Positions 1-12,447 are shown, counted from the first letter of the stretch. The stretch is DNA of 64,000 bases from Hofstenia miamia (GCA_900660155.1 CABFPE010001037.1:15446-79445); one strand, 5' to 3'. Numbers and translations are program-made. Notes: generated from the sequence alone by a model not told the origin.

Positions 1-2720
1 AGAGTCTCATCTTGCTCTCATGGATCCTGAAGTGTGGTCAGACGGCTTTTTGATCCGACACTACCGTCTCTCCGATGCTGAGCGCAAATCTTTTGGCCTT
101 CGTCCCCGTCGTCGTGATGCTGCTGGTCGTGATTGACTACCGGCACCTCCTAGCTTGGATCTCACTCCTAATGCCAACTCTGGTTTCTCCTTTTTGCTCG
201 CCACTGCTCGCAGTCGTGTCTCATTAAACTGTCGTCTCATTTTTTACAACTTCTTCTTGCAGTCTCCTGTTGACTTCAATTTCATTACTGAAACCTGGCT
301 TGATCCTTCTCTTGCTGACAGTGTTGATTTTCCTAACTCCGCAATTAAAGTTCTCTGACATATGAATCATTCTAGTGATCGTCATGGTGTTGTTCTCATT
401 GCCTTGAATCCAACCGCTCTCTTTTGAGTCTTTTTCCTTTGATTTCTGTTGCGGTTGTGTTGTTGTTCTCAGTGATCACATTGTTTCTCTTCTTTGTGTT
501 TACAACCCTCCTTCCCGCAGTCCTTTTCGTATTCCTCTTGCTGATTTTTCCTCCATGCTTGAGTACTTTCATGATCAGTTTATCACTCTCTCTCGTCAAC
601 TTGGATTTCCCACTCCTCCTCATCTGTGGTGACTTCAATCTTCCTAATGTTTGATGGAATACACTTGTCTCTAATGGCGCCTATGAATCCGCTGTTCTGG
701 ATCTTTTTGCTTCCTTGAACAACTGGTATTTTCTCCTACTTCTCGCTCCTCCCTCGTTGACTTGGTTTTGTGCTCTCACCCTGATCGTATTTTTGACACC
801 TCTGTTGTCCCTGTTCCGGTTAAACTGTCTGATCACTCATTTGTCTGTCAATTCAATTACCCCATCTGCTGGTCCTGCGACTCCTCAATATGCTCGATCT
901 AACAGTGACTTTGTATCTCTAAATGCTGCTCTCCCCTTCATTCCCCATTTTAATGACTTTTTCTCTGACTGGTACACCTTTCTTCACCAAGTTATTTCAT
1001 CCTTTGTTCCTCGTCGTCTCAAAAAGTATATTTTTCTCACTTACTGTACACTCCTTGAATAAACTCGAATCTTTCAAACGCCGTTACAGTCCTTCCGATT
1101 CATCGAAACTCTTTTCTCTTACAGAAGACGTCATCAACTTCATGGAACTCGACAAAATCTTTCTGTTGTCCAGCTTCTCATCTGGATCTCTTCAAGACTC
1201 TTATGCTTTCCGGCATTCCCAGCATTCCAAACCTTGACCTCCCCTGCTTGAATTGGAACCATCTTTTTGCTCCCTCGGATCTTGAGAAAGCTGATCTCTT
1301 CAATGCCTATTTCTCCTCGAATTTTTCTGATCCTGTCTCTCTCTGTCCGGGTCCTCCTGCCACCTCCCCACTGATTCGCCTATGTGACATCGTCTTCAAC
1401 GCCCATGATATTTCCCTCATGCGTAAGTCCTGCTAGTTCTCTGGTCCATGCTATTCTGATGGCGTCCCATCCTTTGTAATTCACGAAAATTCTTCAACTC
1501 ATTCCATCTAACTTGCTCACTCTGATTAATTCTGCTATTTCCACTCTCATCGTAATGATCCTGGTTGCATTATCTTTCTTGACATGTCTAAAGCTTTTGA
1601 TCGGCTCCCTCATTCTATCCTTCTTGACAAATTAAGTTTATTTGGCTTTGATGCTGATTTCATCAAACTCTTTCAGTCTTACCTGTCCAATCGTCGTCAG
1701 TGTGTCAAAATCAACTCGTCTATTTCTTCCACTGCTCTTGTCTCTAGTGGTGCTCCTCAGGGTTTCGTGTTTGCTGTTCTCTTCTTCCTTGTTGCTATCA
1801 ACTCATCCTGTCTACTGTACGTTGATGACACTGCGATTTTCAACTTTGGTAGTTATTTCGCCTCTAATATTACCTCTGATCTTGAGCTTTTGTATACTTG
1901 GTCTTCTGTTAACCATCTTGATTTTAGCCCAACCAAGACATGTGATATTTTCTTTTCTATATCTCCCCCTTCTGATCTTCCTCTTCCTGTGAACTTTTCC
2001 CCTCATCATACTCATCTTGGAGTTCAACTTGCTGATAACTTAAATTGGTATGGTCATGTGTCCTTACATCTCCGCAAAGCTAATTCCTCACTCTGCTCTC
2101 TTCCGCAATGTTCCCTTCAATTCCACCGCTGCTGTGAAAATCTCTTTGTTCAAGTCCATTCCTCGTGCCATTCTTCTCTATGCTTCTCCCTATTGGTGGC
2201 CTTCCCGTTCTTGTTCCACTCTATGGAACGTTTTCAGAAGCGTGCCTTCAAATGGATCTCTCTCTTGCCATATAAGATGCCCTTCGCAAATTCTCCACTC
2301 TCCCGCTGTTACTCTACTTCCATGTCTGCGATCTCCTCCTGTTCAATCGACTGCCCACTTGCAAATTGGAAATTGATCCTTTTGATTCTCTAATTCCCGC
2401 TCCACTCACTCTGATGATGTTGTCACTTTCTCCATTCGTCGTCCCAAGAAACATCGCACCCTTCACTCGTTTTTCAATCGTGTTTGTACTGCTGCTAATT
2501 ACATCTTGACTCTCAACCCTCCAACAGCCATCGATTTCTTTTCCCCGCCACCGGGCTTCAAGAAATCTTTGATGTCTTTCCTCTTTGCTGAGCCCTTCTC
2601 CAACTTTGCCTACTCCTCCATCTGCTCCTATTTAATCTCCTACAACTGTCCTCACTGCCGTAAAACTGGACTTGTTTTTATTTTTTTGTAGTGTATGCCT
2701 TCAGCGGCTAAATAAAGTCA
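1..2720 (+). mobile_element. Decayed non-LTR retrotransposon (LINE, CR1/Jockey-like), 5' end off window
   Basis: Broken LINE ORF2 read on the plus strand in several frames. An ORF of 38 codons (20-136) precedes the endonuclease. The endonuclease part shows ETWLDPSLADS (about 285-320) and CGDFNLPNV (about 625-650). The reverse transcriptase part (about 1580-2390) shows DMSKAFDRLPHSILLDKL (palm motif A), SGAPQG and YVDDTAIF (catalytic YxDD), followed by thumb-like HLGVQLADNLNW. An AATAAA signal lies at 2711, near the likely 3' end. Frameshifts and stops divide endonuclease from RT, and the usual VLGPLLF after PQG is degraded, so it is inactive. It is unusually C/T-rich for this window. The same family's 3' end recurs near 15.59 kb. 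It lies antisense downstream of the oxidoreductase gene. Confidence 0.85.
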
Positions 2721-2770
2721 TTCATTATAATTAATATTATTAAATGCATTAAATGCTAGACTTTTTTAAT

Positions 2771-3311
2771 TTCTGTAAAGATCACACCTTTAAAACATTT
2801 CGACAATGAAAATATCGCGTGAGTACTTAGGAGCTTCTCTATCAGCAAGACGCCATCTGAATTGCCTGTGTAGAACATCTTCAATGTTTGCAATATGATT
2901 TTGAAATTAGATGTGCCACTTAAATCACAGTTAAAAGGGCTTTGATGCGGATATAATGTGAAGATTGTGAAACAGTTATTAGATTCAATAAGAACAGGAT
3001 GGAAAGTGAATGAATTTGTAATAATTTTCCAAATACATGTTTGGTAGAAGTTGAAACTAGTGCCGTTCTTAATATTTTTACAAAAAAGCGAAACAAATTA
3101 TATCTAAATGAACATGATTATGTAAGAATTAAACTTTTCAAGTTGTCCTCTACTCACTGTACAAAAAGTTTAAGAGCAAGACAGCTGCTAATTTTATGAC
3201 ATTGTTATCTAGATTTCACAAAACTTTTCTGCATAGTAGAAGAATTGTGGTTCATGCAAATTTGGTCTAAAGATTTTGGCACAAGGAGTAAAAATGTTGG
3301 GAACCACTGCT
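2771..3311 (+). mobile_element. hAT transposon relic (ZBED/Charlie-like), right end only
   Basis: About 3060-3200 translates to a stretch like the hAT C-terminal dimerisation region of ZBED5-type transposases (KKRNKLYLNEHDYVRIKL). The segment ends in gttgggaaccactg (3298-3311), the inverted form of the common hAT terminal sequence CAGTGGTTCCCAAC. No left TIR or TSD was found, so the element is truncated. The match is by eye and the coding part is short. Confidence 0.5.
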
Positions 3312-3620
3312 TTATATATATGCATAGATTTTGACAGACATGCTGTTATAAGTCTGTTGCATCTGATAAGTTCCCAAGTGACCCTAATCTTTTTTGGATA
3401 TTAGATCCCTACACAAGACCAGGGAACTTTCCGAGAAACGGATACAAGCATCATCATAACAAAATACAAAGACTGGAACAAAGCCTTTAATTCGGCATAT
3501 GGTTCAAAAACACTCTAGGAACACTCAAACCGACGGACTGCTAAAAACTAGGACTTTGCAAGTTTGCTTTGTGAATTGCTCAACGTCTACAGCAGTTGAA
3601 GGAAAACAAATAATTGGGCA

Positions 3621-3881
3621 TTGAGTTGTCAGCAAAGGTTTTATACTTATGACTTAGACTTGCAACATTATATTTTACCTACTGCATTCCAAGCAGGTCC
3701 AATCTTAGATCTAGCATGCCACCCATTCCATAAGTTCAAAACATTCCAATTTTTCCTTAGAAGAATAATACCCTTAGCTAATTATATTCATCTTCATACC
3801 GCAGTTAATCTAAGTCATCCCCTTGCTCAAGTTAAAAGTGAATTAACATCTGAGACGTTCTTGCTAACAAATTTCGATTGA
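3621..3881 (+). pseudogene. Open frame of 86 codons, possible LINE ORF2 C-terminus
   Basis: Unrecognised in full. The segment FFLRRIIPLANYIHL followed by a ...VKSEL stretch resembles the arginine-rich, 'IPLWN-LP ... FKxxL' ending common in LINE ORF2 proteins. No RT motif lies upstream in 3312-3620. It sits in the apparent 3' intron of the minus-strand oxidoreductase gene. It could equally be chance. Confidence 0.3.
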
Positions 3882-4420
3882 TCGTGTTCTTGCGCAACAT
3901 TTTTAGTCTATTGATGTTCTCAGTGGGTTAAATTTTTGCAATGCTTTTCATCAATGGTTTTGTATGACATAGCAATAGCAACATAGTTTATTACTACTAT
4001 AATTATTATAACGCTAATAATGCTGTTTAACTTAAGCATCAAAACTTTTGGTAGAAAATTTGTTGTGAAACTATTTCGGAAGTAATTCAACTGTTGGAAA
4101 CAAAATTGTTAAAAACAAAGATTAGATTTAAATAAATCGGAATTATTTGAATAATCAAGCAAATAATACTGGAGCAAGTCTGCTAGAAACTGAATTTATT
4201 TAATTTGAAACTATTTTTAATGCTTCTTTTTGCGAGGTGCTTATTTTGTTTAAAAAGTTAAACATACTTTCAAAATATTTTGTTTCCTATGTAAATTATC
4301 ATAACAAAATGTCGGCCTTTGTTACATGTAGCATATATTTAATTTGCATTAAAAGATTCATTATGTAAGCAAACTCAACTCTAAATAAACGTTTCTATAT
4401 ATTGAAGATTTGCGACTTAC

Positions 4421-4834
4421 CAAAATATTTCGTTTGAAAATAGCCAGTTTGAAGAGTCTTTTCAGAAGGCCCTTCCCCAGGTGCAGGACCAAACTTCTTA
4501 AGGAGAGAGCGAAGTGATGGCGTTCTTACAACAGAATCTGCAAACTTCGTAAACAAAGAACCTCCAACAGCAGCGCATTTTCCTTTGTCGATTTTGGCCT
4601 CACTATACGTGAACTGAGAACCATAGTTGTAAAGATGATTACTCCACCTTACTATTCGAGAATTAATGGGACTCATTACGAAAGGTGAAGTCCATGAGTT
4701 AAAATCTTCATCCCATTCATACCAGGTTTGATCCGATCTATCTCTAGTGTGTTTGGCATCGTCTGGCAACATATAGACTGGGTCATTCTTAAGCACTATC
4801 ATTTCTTCTGCCATTGTTTCAAAAATGTTAATTC
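4421..4834 (-). CDS. Saccharopine-dehydrogenase-like oxidoreductase (SCCPDH / trans-acting enoyl reductase family), exon 2
   Basis: Second coding exon seen of the gene starting at 6020. A 414-nt exon, phase 1 at both ends. The acceptor reads aatatttag/GAATT and the donor is a perfect TTTTG/gtaagt. Joining to exon 1 gives SIASG-INIFETMAEEM, exactly where bacterial and eukaryotic relatives have GGTLAS-LN-FE. Family landmarks follow: DPVYMLPDD, WDEDFNSWTSPFVM, NSRIVRWSN and GPAPGEGPSE, the last near-diagnostic of this oxidoreductase family. The final C-terminal part (glycine-rich 'GYG' region) is not found on the minus strand between 1 and 4420. Either the last exon lies beyond the window, across an intron of at least 4.4 kb holding two or more transposon relics, or it has been lost. 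The frame stays open upstream to 4901, but the acceptor at 4835-4836 fits the family best. Confidence 0.85.
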
Positions 4835-5449
4835 CTAAATATTCAGTATTTAATCCGATTCGAAGAATTTCCTCTAAAAATTCATCTTCAATTTCTAACA
4901 AATTCTAACACAGCCTGCACAATATAAAGGCCACACTGATATTTTAGCAATTAAAAAGAGAACAAAAACATAACGTAGTAAATCAGAATATATTTGAACA
5001 TTGATTGACTCTACCAAGAGGCTGATTTTGTGTTGCTAGAGATTCCTTGATTTTCTATTCACAAAACCTATTTACCATGTTTGAATGAGATGAACAAGGA
5101 TTTCACCAGTTTTCCTCTGTTCAGCCTGGTCTCTCACCTGTCCAGCGTAAGCGAGAATTTCTGAATCGATTTGTTAACAAAAAACTTAGACAATATTACT
5201 AAGTAGTTCGATAGAAATGACACCTCATTTCTGTGCAAATATTGCGTGGAGCTAACATTGCACAGGATTGCATAAACGTAATAATGTCATTGACAATAAA
5301 ATTTAACAACAATTGAGATTTCAATAGTGTACAGTAATCACCCATGAGATAAAAAGAAAAATGATGAAACATAATCAAAAATCAAAAAAATATCTCTGTG
5401 ACAATTCTAGAGAAATAGTCAATATGGTATAAAGAGAAAAATTTCAAAC
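4835..5449 (-). other. Intron of the oxidoreductase gene, with one coding-like island
   Basis: AT-rich intron. Around 5080-5165 a slightly GC-richer island stays open on the minus strand (SEILAYAGQVRDQAEQRK). It is not part of the oxidoreductase family, and its splice-like borders do not preserve the reading phase. It may be a transposon scrap. Nothing else is recognised. Confidence 0.5.
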
Positions 5450-6020
5450 CTGATGCAATACTTCCACCACTAAAACCTGATTTAATATCCACTAACACAC
5501 CTTTGGCTCTTAGACATTCCTCATTAAAATTTTCTTTGATATGTTTTACAATGTGATAGACTGCTAGATCACTAGGAACTGAATCAAATCCACAGGTTGG
5601 TATAATGCGTGAATGGTTGACAACTGCAGCTTGATCACACTGTGAAATCATTTGTTTAACCCAAGGCAATTCTCCAGTTAAATCAGCATAATGAGTACCG
5701 TTGTTTGCACATGCGTTTATTAAGTTTGTTCCATAGAGAGCATATGGCCCAGCAAAAGAAATAACCACTTTTGTAGCTTTTACCATATCCACCAATCCCA
5801 TTTTATCGTTGCAGTCAACCACATAACAGTCTAAATTCGCAAAACTGGATGACTTATTAATCAAAGAACTTTTTAATTGTTCAATTTTGTCTCTATTTCG
5901 ACCAGCAATGGCCCAATTAACTTTGCTGTCATCACCATAATTAGAGGCCATGTATTGCACAGCAAGTCTTCCTGAAAACCCAGTACACCCATAAATAATG
6001 AGATCAATTTTTCTACTCAT
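5450..6020 (-). CDS. Saccharopine-dehydrogenase-like oxidoreductase, exon 1 (N-terminal Rossmann domain)
   Basis: Encodes 190 codons plus one base, beginning MSRKIDLIIYGCTGFSG. The GxTGFSG glycine motif is the NAD(P)-binding Rossmann signature. Further family blocks are WAIAGRN, VISFAGPYALYG, CGFDSVPSDLAVY and SGFSGGSIASG. The family (human SCCPDH, bacterial trans-acting enoyl reductases) comprises NAD(P)-dependent oxidoreductases, mostly of uncertain substrate and often on lipid droplets or membranes. The exon ends CATCAG/gtttga (phase 1). The open frame runs on to 6062, but MSRKID at 6020 aligns with family starts, and a good 3' splice site (tttatttcag/ct) lies only 2 nt upstream of this ATG. 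The mRNA therefore probably has a spliced 5' leader. The 615-bp intron to exon 2 has no other clear gene. Confidence 0.88.
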
Positions 6021-7430
6021 AGCTGAAATAAAAATTGTATTTAATTGAAAAATATATTCCATGAAAAGTAAATGAATTAATATTTAAAGAAAACGAAACA
6101 TGCTAAATCGAAAGAAATGTATAAATTGCGACAATTAGACAAATACGACATCATTTGTGAACTTAGATGTAGGTGAATGAAACATAAAAAACAACGCTAC
6201 ATAAAAAAGACAAATATACTACCGAAACATTGTTGAAAACCAACCATAAATGTCAATCTTGCTAAAAAAATTTTGCACAGAGAATACACTAAGAAAATAG
6301 CAGTGAGAAAGAAAGATTACGATGATGGATCAGGATTGTTCTACTATTCACTATAAAATTCCTCACTTATATTGAAGATCACAATGGACTCTTCAATAAA
6401 TGATGAAATCTATTGGAAACATCGGCAACTTTCAATCTTTATAAAACATTAGTATTTGAAAAGCAAACGCCAACAACTTCCAATTTTGATAAACCAGTAC
6501 TATTGAGAAAAGAAGCTACAACAACTTCCAATCTTGAAAACGATGAGCCAGATCTTCAAATATTAATGAACAAGAAAATTTGATTAAAATGGAATGAAAA
6601 AGAATTTCTTTGATAAATGTCGTTTGCTTCACAAAAATCTTGATATTGAAAAACATGTGCATACGTTATAAGCAGGCCTTGTTTTTGAAGAGAATTTTTT
6701 TTTGTACCGATAACCAGCATCAAAGAAATTGAACCAATGTGCACTTCACCTATGATTTATATTTGTAGAAGTGTGAATTTTGCTTCCATCAGACCTTATT
6801 GATGATATACACAGCGGCATATAATACTAGAACACGTAGTTTTGCTTTTTATATATAGTAATACTGTTAAGGTGTTGTTAGACTTTGGCTTAAATACATT
6901 AATCACGGAAAGTTTCGGCGCTAAGAAATTTCGGGAAAAAATTTGTCCGAAAGTTTTTCCGCCGAAATTTTTCAAAATTACATGCCCGAAAATTTTTAGT
7001 GCGAAACTTTTAGAAACTTGCTTTTTCAAAAGCTAAAAAATTATTTCTAATCAATACAAATGACATAAGCCTCATCATCAACGAGAAAATCTTCCACCCC
7101 TTCATCAAGTTTATTTATGTCCGACCCTTGCATATCGTCACCATTGCTTGTATGATAATTTTTATATATATATGTTTGAATCTATTTAAAATCTTTTACT
7201 TGCCATTGCAAATTTTTAACTCTACAGATAACATAGTCTCCAAACCACACTTTGGTATTGGATATAAAATTGCCTTTAAAACTTTCTATAATTATGCCAT
7301 TCATGCAATGTGGCTCTTAGGATCAGGAGTAGAAACGGGTTATTTTGGGTTATTAAAGAACATTGACATCAATTCGTGATTACATGTAGAGTTTTAACGC
7401 TCTATTAAAATATTGAACGGTGTGTTACAT
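6021..7430. other. Non-coding AT-rich spacer with an imperfect inverted repeat
   Basis: No gene is recognised; short open frames here look like chance. At 6909-7010 two arms of about 26 bp (aaagtttcggcgctaagaaa, and cccgaaaatttttagtgcga near 6985) are near reverse complements around a 50-bp loop. This is a probable remnant of a small foldback element. Confidence 0.5.
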
Positions 7431-7639
7431 GTAACTGTTTTGTTGCATGACAACTAAAGCATAGCAAAGCAATGGAAGGCAAGGTATTTCAATTATTACG
7501 AAACGCGGTAAATCCAAACTTTCTGTATGTTTGAAAAACGGACCACTAAAAACTAAAAAAAGCTTTTGAAAATGCAAATTTGCCAAATTTGTCACGTTTG
7601 AGGGCACTAAAGAAACAGCTGCCATTGACAAAGCAGTAC

Positions 7640-8140
7640 AAAACAAAAAACGCGTAATTTAGGCCAAAACCGATTTTCGACGAGTAATTTTTACGGAAGA
7701 ATGTAGGGCAGCGCTCGATGGCCTAGACGGGTTCTCCAGAGGCTGGATAGCTGCAGATTTTGAACCACCAGTACGTTTCCATCTTCAGCAAGGAGGAGGC
7801 AGCGTGATGTTTTGGGCTGACATTAAATGATCTGAAATTGTTGGCCCATATAGAGTCCCGAATGGCGTCAGTATTGCTTACCAGGAGTTTCTTAAGATTA
7901 CTTTTGAACAATGGTCCCCATGTTCACCGGGTTTAAATCCAATTGAAAACTTGTGGGCAATTATAAATTCTCGTATATATGCGGAAAATTGGCAATTCAT
8001 TTCCAAAAATGAAGTCTGGGCGACAATTGTTCACGGCATCTGCAGAATTAAATCCCCATGATGTCAAGGAACTCACGTCATCTGTTGACGAATGCATAAA
8101 TAGGGTTTTGGAGAAAAATGGTGCACATATTCGAATGTAA
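7640..8140 (+). mobile_element. Tc1/mariner transposase relic
   Basis: Plus-strand translation shows blocks typical of Tc1/mariner DDE transposases: VIFTEECRAALDGLDG, then PVRFHLQQGGGSVMFWADI, then SPGLNPIENLWAIINSRIY. The stretch normally carrying the second catalytic aspartate (QDNAPxH) is deleted between the last two blocks. A stop and frame changes are also present, so it is dead. TIRs were not identified; the upstream relic may begin near 7430. Confidence 0.75.
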
Positions 8141-8539
8141 AGTTATTTGTTTTAATTATACTTGTTTTAATTGTATGTAATTACAATTTTAAGTTAACTA
8201 GATTCGGTTTTTTACCATAAGCCTATATTTTCTTAAACAAATCGGACACATGATAATCCAGTTTGAGTCGATTAGTGTCAAAACAGCAATAAAAATAATT
8301 TTGAAGCTAACAGAAAACTCACTGCTTAAGTTTATGTCATTTTTACGCACTTTAAACATACAAAAATAGATTTTAGGAAAGGTTTTTTACCTTATATGTA
8401 TCTGCATAAACAAATCTGACAGACTATATGTTAATGACAAAATAAATGAATTTTGAGTTTTTGTCCATTAAACTTAAAATTTACGGATTTCAAAAAAATT
8501 CTATTAAGTTACTTATGAGTTTTTTTAGAAAAAAAACAA
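8141..8539. other. Non-coding, AT-rich, with an imperfect direct repeat
   Basis: Two similar stretches about 175 bp apart, each with ggttttttacc followed by cataaacaaatc-type sequence (about 8206-8255 and 8383-8430). No gene is recognised. Confidence 0.4.
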
Positions 8540-9610
8540 CGTTTATTAATGAATAATTTGAAATCTGAATATATCCCAACCAATTGAGGAGTGCCTCAAG
8601 GCACAGTACTAGGACCAATTTTATTTGCAGTATATGCAAATGACATCTAGCATGTGAAATATATCAATTTGCTGACTATACTTGCCACATAAATATTGAT
8701 AATAATGCATTTAGATAAACGAAAAATTTACAAAGTAATATTGAAAATCTTTCTAGCTATTTCACATCCAATGATTAAAAATCAATATAAAAAACGCAAT
8801 TCGCTATATTGTCCCAAAATTCCATAAAAGAAATAACAAACAAGATCGAATTAACTGTTGACATCGTTCAGATAAAGCATTATGATCATGTTACCGTACC
8901 TCCCGGCGATTATACCTACTCTCCCGAGGGTGATTTCGGACCCGAAAAAACAGGAATGTTTGCTAGCACTGCCAATTATTCAGAAAAAAACGATCAAACA
9001 CGGAAGTTATTTTGTGGTTCTCAAGTATGTGCGATGGTTATACGCAGAGGAATCCATTTCTTGGATGTTAAATTGTTTATAAATAAAGTAAATTACTATG
9101 CATGTACCAGTATATACCTTTGCTACATTGTGTTTGCAATAATTACCGATCTGTAATGACGATGAAAATATGGATTAAAGATGCACCCGGCCAATAAGCC
9201 GACCCCCCCCAAATTTTAGGCAATATTTTGGGTCCAGAAAATCGGCTTAATCGCCGGGAGGTATGGTATATATGTAGGTGTAGATTTGAAATTTGATAAT
9301 CTAAAATAGATACAAAAAATTCCCTGTGGCGTTAGATACTTATACCACCTCAGAAATTTGGGACCAGATTATCACATTTAACTATTGCATGCATTTTGGT
9401 TATCGCAATTACGTTATTGTTCATTTTATTCATTAACCTTAATACATAAACCCGCTAAATGCTATCAAAAATTTTTTATTGGTCACTAAAAACATTAAAT
9501 TCTGCACGTAAGCATGACCATGTTACTGAATACATACAAAAATATAATGTATTCCCCTCGCTATATTAAATAAAATTTTATGCAGGGGAAATTTTATTTA
9601 AGCATAAATG
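8540..9610 (+). mobile_element. LINE reverse-transcriptase relic, split by a MITE
   Basis: GVPQGTVLGPILFAVYAND (8590-8645) is RT palm motif B with downstream residues. A thumb-like segment (NKTQFAILSQNSI region, about 8790-8860) follows. After the MITE at 8892-9269 the translation resumes with YVGVDLKFDNL, the LINE 'YLGVxLDxxL' block, and weak C-terminal similarity to about 9600. It contains many stops, and the YxDD motif is decayed (QFADY in frame fragments). Non-functional. Confidence 0.7.
8892..9269. mobile_element. Pogo/Tigger-like MITE, 378 bp
   Basis: Terminal inverted repeats of 21 bp with one mismatch: taccgtacctcccggcgatt at the left, and its near reverse complement aatcgccgggaggtatggta at the right. 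Terminal TA could be the target duplication. Subterminal GC-rich text (aagccgacccccccc, aaaatcggctt) is like that of pogo/Tigger elements. No transposase is encoded; the overlapping open frame at 8809-9156 is chance. It is inserted into the LINE relic. Confidence 0.75.
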
Positions 9611-10919
9611 TGGCCTAGAATCAAACAAAGTCTTTTCTTAATAATTACTTAAAATTTAATCCACGATCACATATATTGTTTTCCTTGAGCAGCCTCTAAT
9701 ACTTGGAACAAGTTAGACAATTAGACCAGAGTAGAAAAAATTTAGAAAAAAAATAAAAATTGCGATTTTACACCGACAAAACACAATTGGAAACACAAGT
9801 ATGCTAAACACATTTACCGATTTTTTACACTGAGCTCACCACATACACAGTTTGTAGCTTAATTGTATCTTTTTGCAAATCTATTGCTTTGACTCTTATT
9901 ATTGATCATATTTCTGATGCAAAGCAATGTATTCATCCAAGATTATTATATGTTTATAATATTATTTACTATAGTGACCTCTATCTAGGGCAAGAATGAC
10001 CTCAGATTTTTATTCAACATAGTAGCATATTGATTAGTAATGTCGATTGCTTGTGACATCAATGACATTGATTAGTGATCACATAAAGGTAGGATGTAGA
10101 AAAATATTCATCAAAAAGTAAATGCTTCCCCCTTCACATTGCTCCACTATACATTTTCTTGAACTTAAACTACACTGATTCATATAAACTAATTATTATA
10201 GAAATCAGTGCGGGCTGTTCAAAACTTATCTTTAAAGTCGTTTTTTCAAAACTACTTTTCCGAGAGACGTTGGTTTACCTACAACAAAAGGTATAAATGG
10301 ATTTCAAAGTATATAGAAATTATTAACGTCACAGTAATATGTTGGAAAGAACATAATATTCATAATATCGAGGGGATATATGAAAAGGTTACCAATAGTG
10401 GTAAGATATTTCAAGCGTGACGGTTGGTTGGTGTAGGAAAGTATTTTCCAAAATCTACTTGCAGAAGACTCATCTGACTGGTGAACATTTAATGACGACA
10501 AAAGACTAAAAATTACAAAGAGGAAAAAACAAGAACAAAAAATATTTACAAATTTACTTATTAACTCTCCCTGTATCATAGTGGGAATGGACTCCTAAAT
10601 TTTTTTAGCAGAAGTGGAGTCTCCATTTACTTTAATATGTATGACCTCCTCTGCTCTGTGAAATCCTTATCTTATGGCATTTTAGAAACTAAATTTATTT
10701 TATTTATTCTCTTATACCTTATGTAAAATTTAACGTTATTTTAGCCTAAACACAATTTGTTAGTTTTAGCAAACGCTTGTTAAATTTTCCTATGTTTACT
10801 ATTTTATGTTTATTCTTTAATCTGTTTAAGTTATTCCGCATTTATAGTAGTGAGATTGACCCTCAAAAAAGTATCATATTGAGATAAATATTGGAAGTTT
10901 GAGATAAATTTTGAATACC
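9611..10919. other. No gene recognised
   Basis: AT-rich sequence. The small open frames at 10208-10420 and its antisense neighbour show no family motif that I recognise. Confidence 0.4.
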
Positions 10920-12430
10920 AGATGCATCATTCATTGTCCACATTCCTAAAATTCACAAGGAAAACCAACAACAGTTATCCTAAACCAATCCAACAATATT
11001 ACCATAACTAAGACTGAAAACAATCCATGAAGTCAAAAAAATAACTCACAATCACTTTAAAAGAATACCAACAGATCAACAGCAATACTACCAACGGGCA
11101 ACCCATAAACAAATCGGACATTTAACCTATCCTAAAATTATAAACTGAACAATATACTTTCACGATAACCATCAGCCTTCAATTATGACAAAATCAGCAT
11201 GGGAAAGACAACAGAATATTAAAATTGCATCAAAACCAAGAATGATATGCCAATAAACAAACCGGTATGGCTGGTACCAAATACCTTAAAAACAAATAGC
11301 AAAAATCCTCACTGAGCTTCATAATAACAGAATAATGCAGCAGTTAAAATATCCATAGTGTCAAATAATCAAAAGGAAAAGATTTTAGGAAAAAAACGTA
11401 AACCAGAATTATTTCTCCTTACAAGTACAACGCAAAGCCTACTAGCAGATCTCAATGCGCAAATCCGTCTTTGAAAAAACAACATGCATAACACCATATA
11501 TGTTGCTTGAATGGCTCTATAGGGTTTATAATTGGATTGTGCAATGTGCCTGCAACATTTCAATTATACGCAACAAAAATTCCGAAACAGCAAGGAAAGC
11601 AAACTCGATAATGGAATAGCAGTTTACATTGATGACATACTACCTCAGTGTATATTGCATAAATTCGACTAAAAAGTGCTACAAATTATTGAAAATAGTA
11701 AACCGATGTTAACATACATCTCGTTTCCTGGTCATGACATTGAACATGTCAAAATATCACTAAAGAAGCAGCAAAAGAAACGGTAGATAAAATAATGCCA
11801 CAACAAACAAAAAAGTTGTGCAACGTACAATAGACTTTTTAAATTACTATCAGACATTTAAACCAAACATTGTCTATAAAACACAACACATCATTTAATT
11901 TGCTAAAAATTATAAAAGCATTCAAGTGGACATGGAAACACCAACAAGAGCTTGAAACACTGAAAACCGAGCTGAATTCTGATCGTCATTTAACACACAA
12001 GATTTCACTAACTTATATAAAGGAAACTGCTAAGAATCTTTTGATTGATGAATCCTTAACCGGTCTCTCGCGCATTCAAGAGTACATGGATGAGATCTTA
12101 TTATAAATATTTAGACGATAAAATACCAACAATTTACTCGGTAAGGTGCGTATTGCCATACTTTAAACAAAAGTCCGACTTCAAGAAAACAAATTTTGGC
12201 CGGATCTATATTCTATAACAGTTCCAGATTTCAAAAATGGTAAATCATTGCAAAGTCATGATGTTGTCATTGGAAGTGATAGCAAGGAAATGTTAATATT
12301 TGGTCTTCAAAAAAGTTAAGGATGGAACTACGAAAGATGAATGCTTTCTAAAATGTTTCAATTCAGGCAAAAAATTTGAGGATCCCTTTACAAAACATGG
12401 CAGTAAAACATTTCCTCACTATTGGAGATA
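10920..12430 (+). mobile_element. Ty3/gypsy pol fossil
   Basis: Broken fossil of a gypsy-type LTR element: RT region (GLCNVPATFQ and YIDDI blocks near 11500-11650), then the RNase H junction (FNLLKIIKAFKW, HQQELETLKTEL near 11890-11980). No LTRs found. It carries many breaks (ten or more) and looks old. The hAT element at 12448 is inserted at or near its right edge. Confidence 0.7.
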
Positions 12431-12447
12431 CTATTGGAGATAGTATA

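Noticed and set aside
396-654. Antisense frames within the first LINE
   Set aside because: Shadow frames of a C/T-rich coding relic, with no motif of their own.
4835-4901. Upstream extension of oxidoreductase exon 2
   Set aside because: Open, but joining there does not match the family, while the acceptor at 4835-4836 gives a perfect fit.
8809-9156. 115-codon open frame
   Set aside because: Starts in the LINE relic and runs into the MITE; not a gene.
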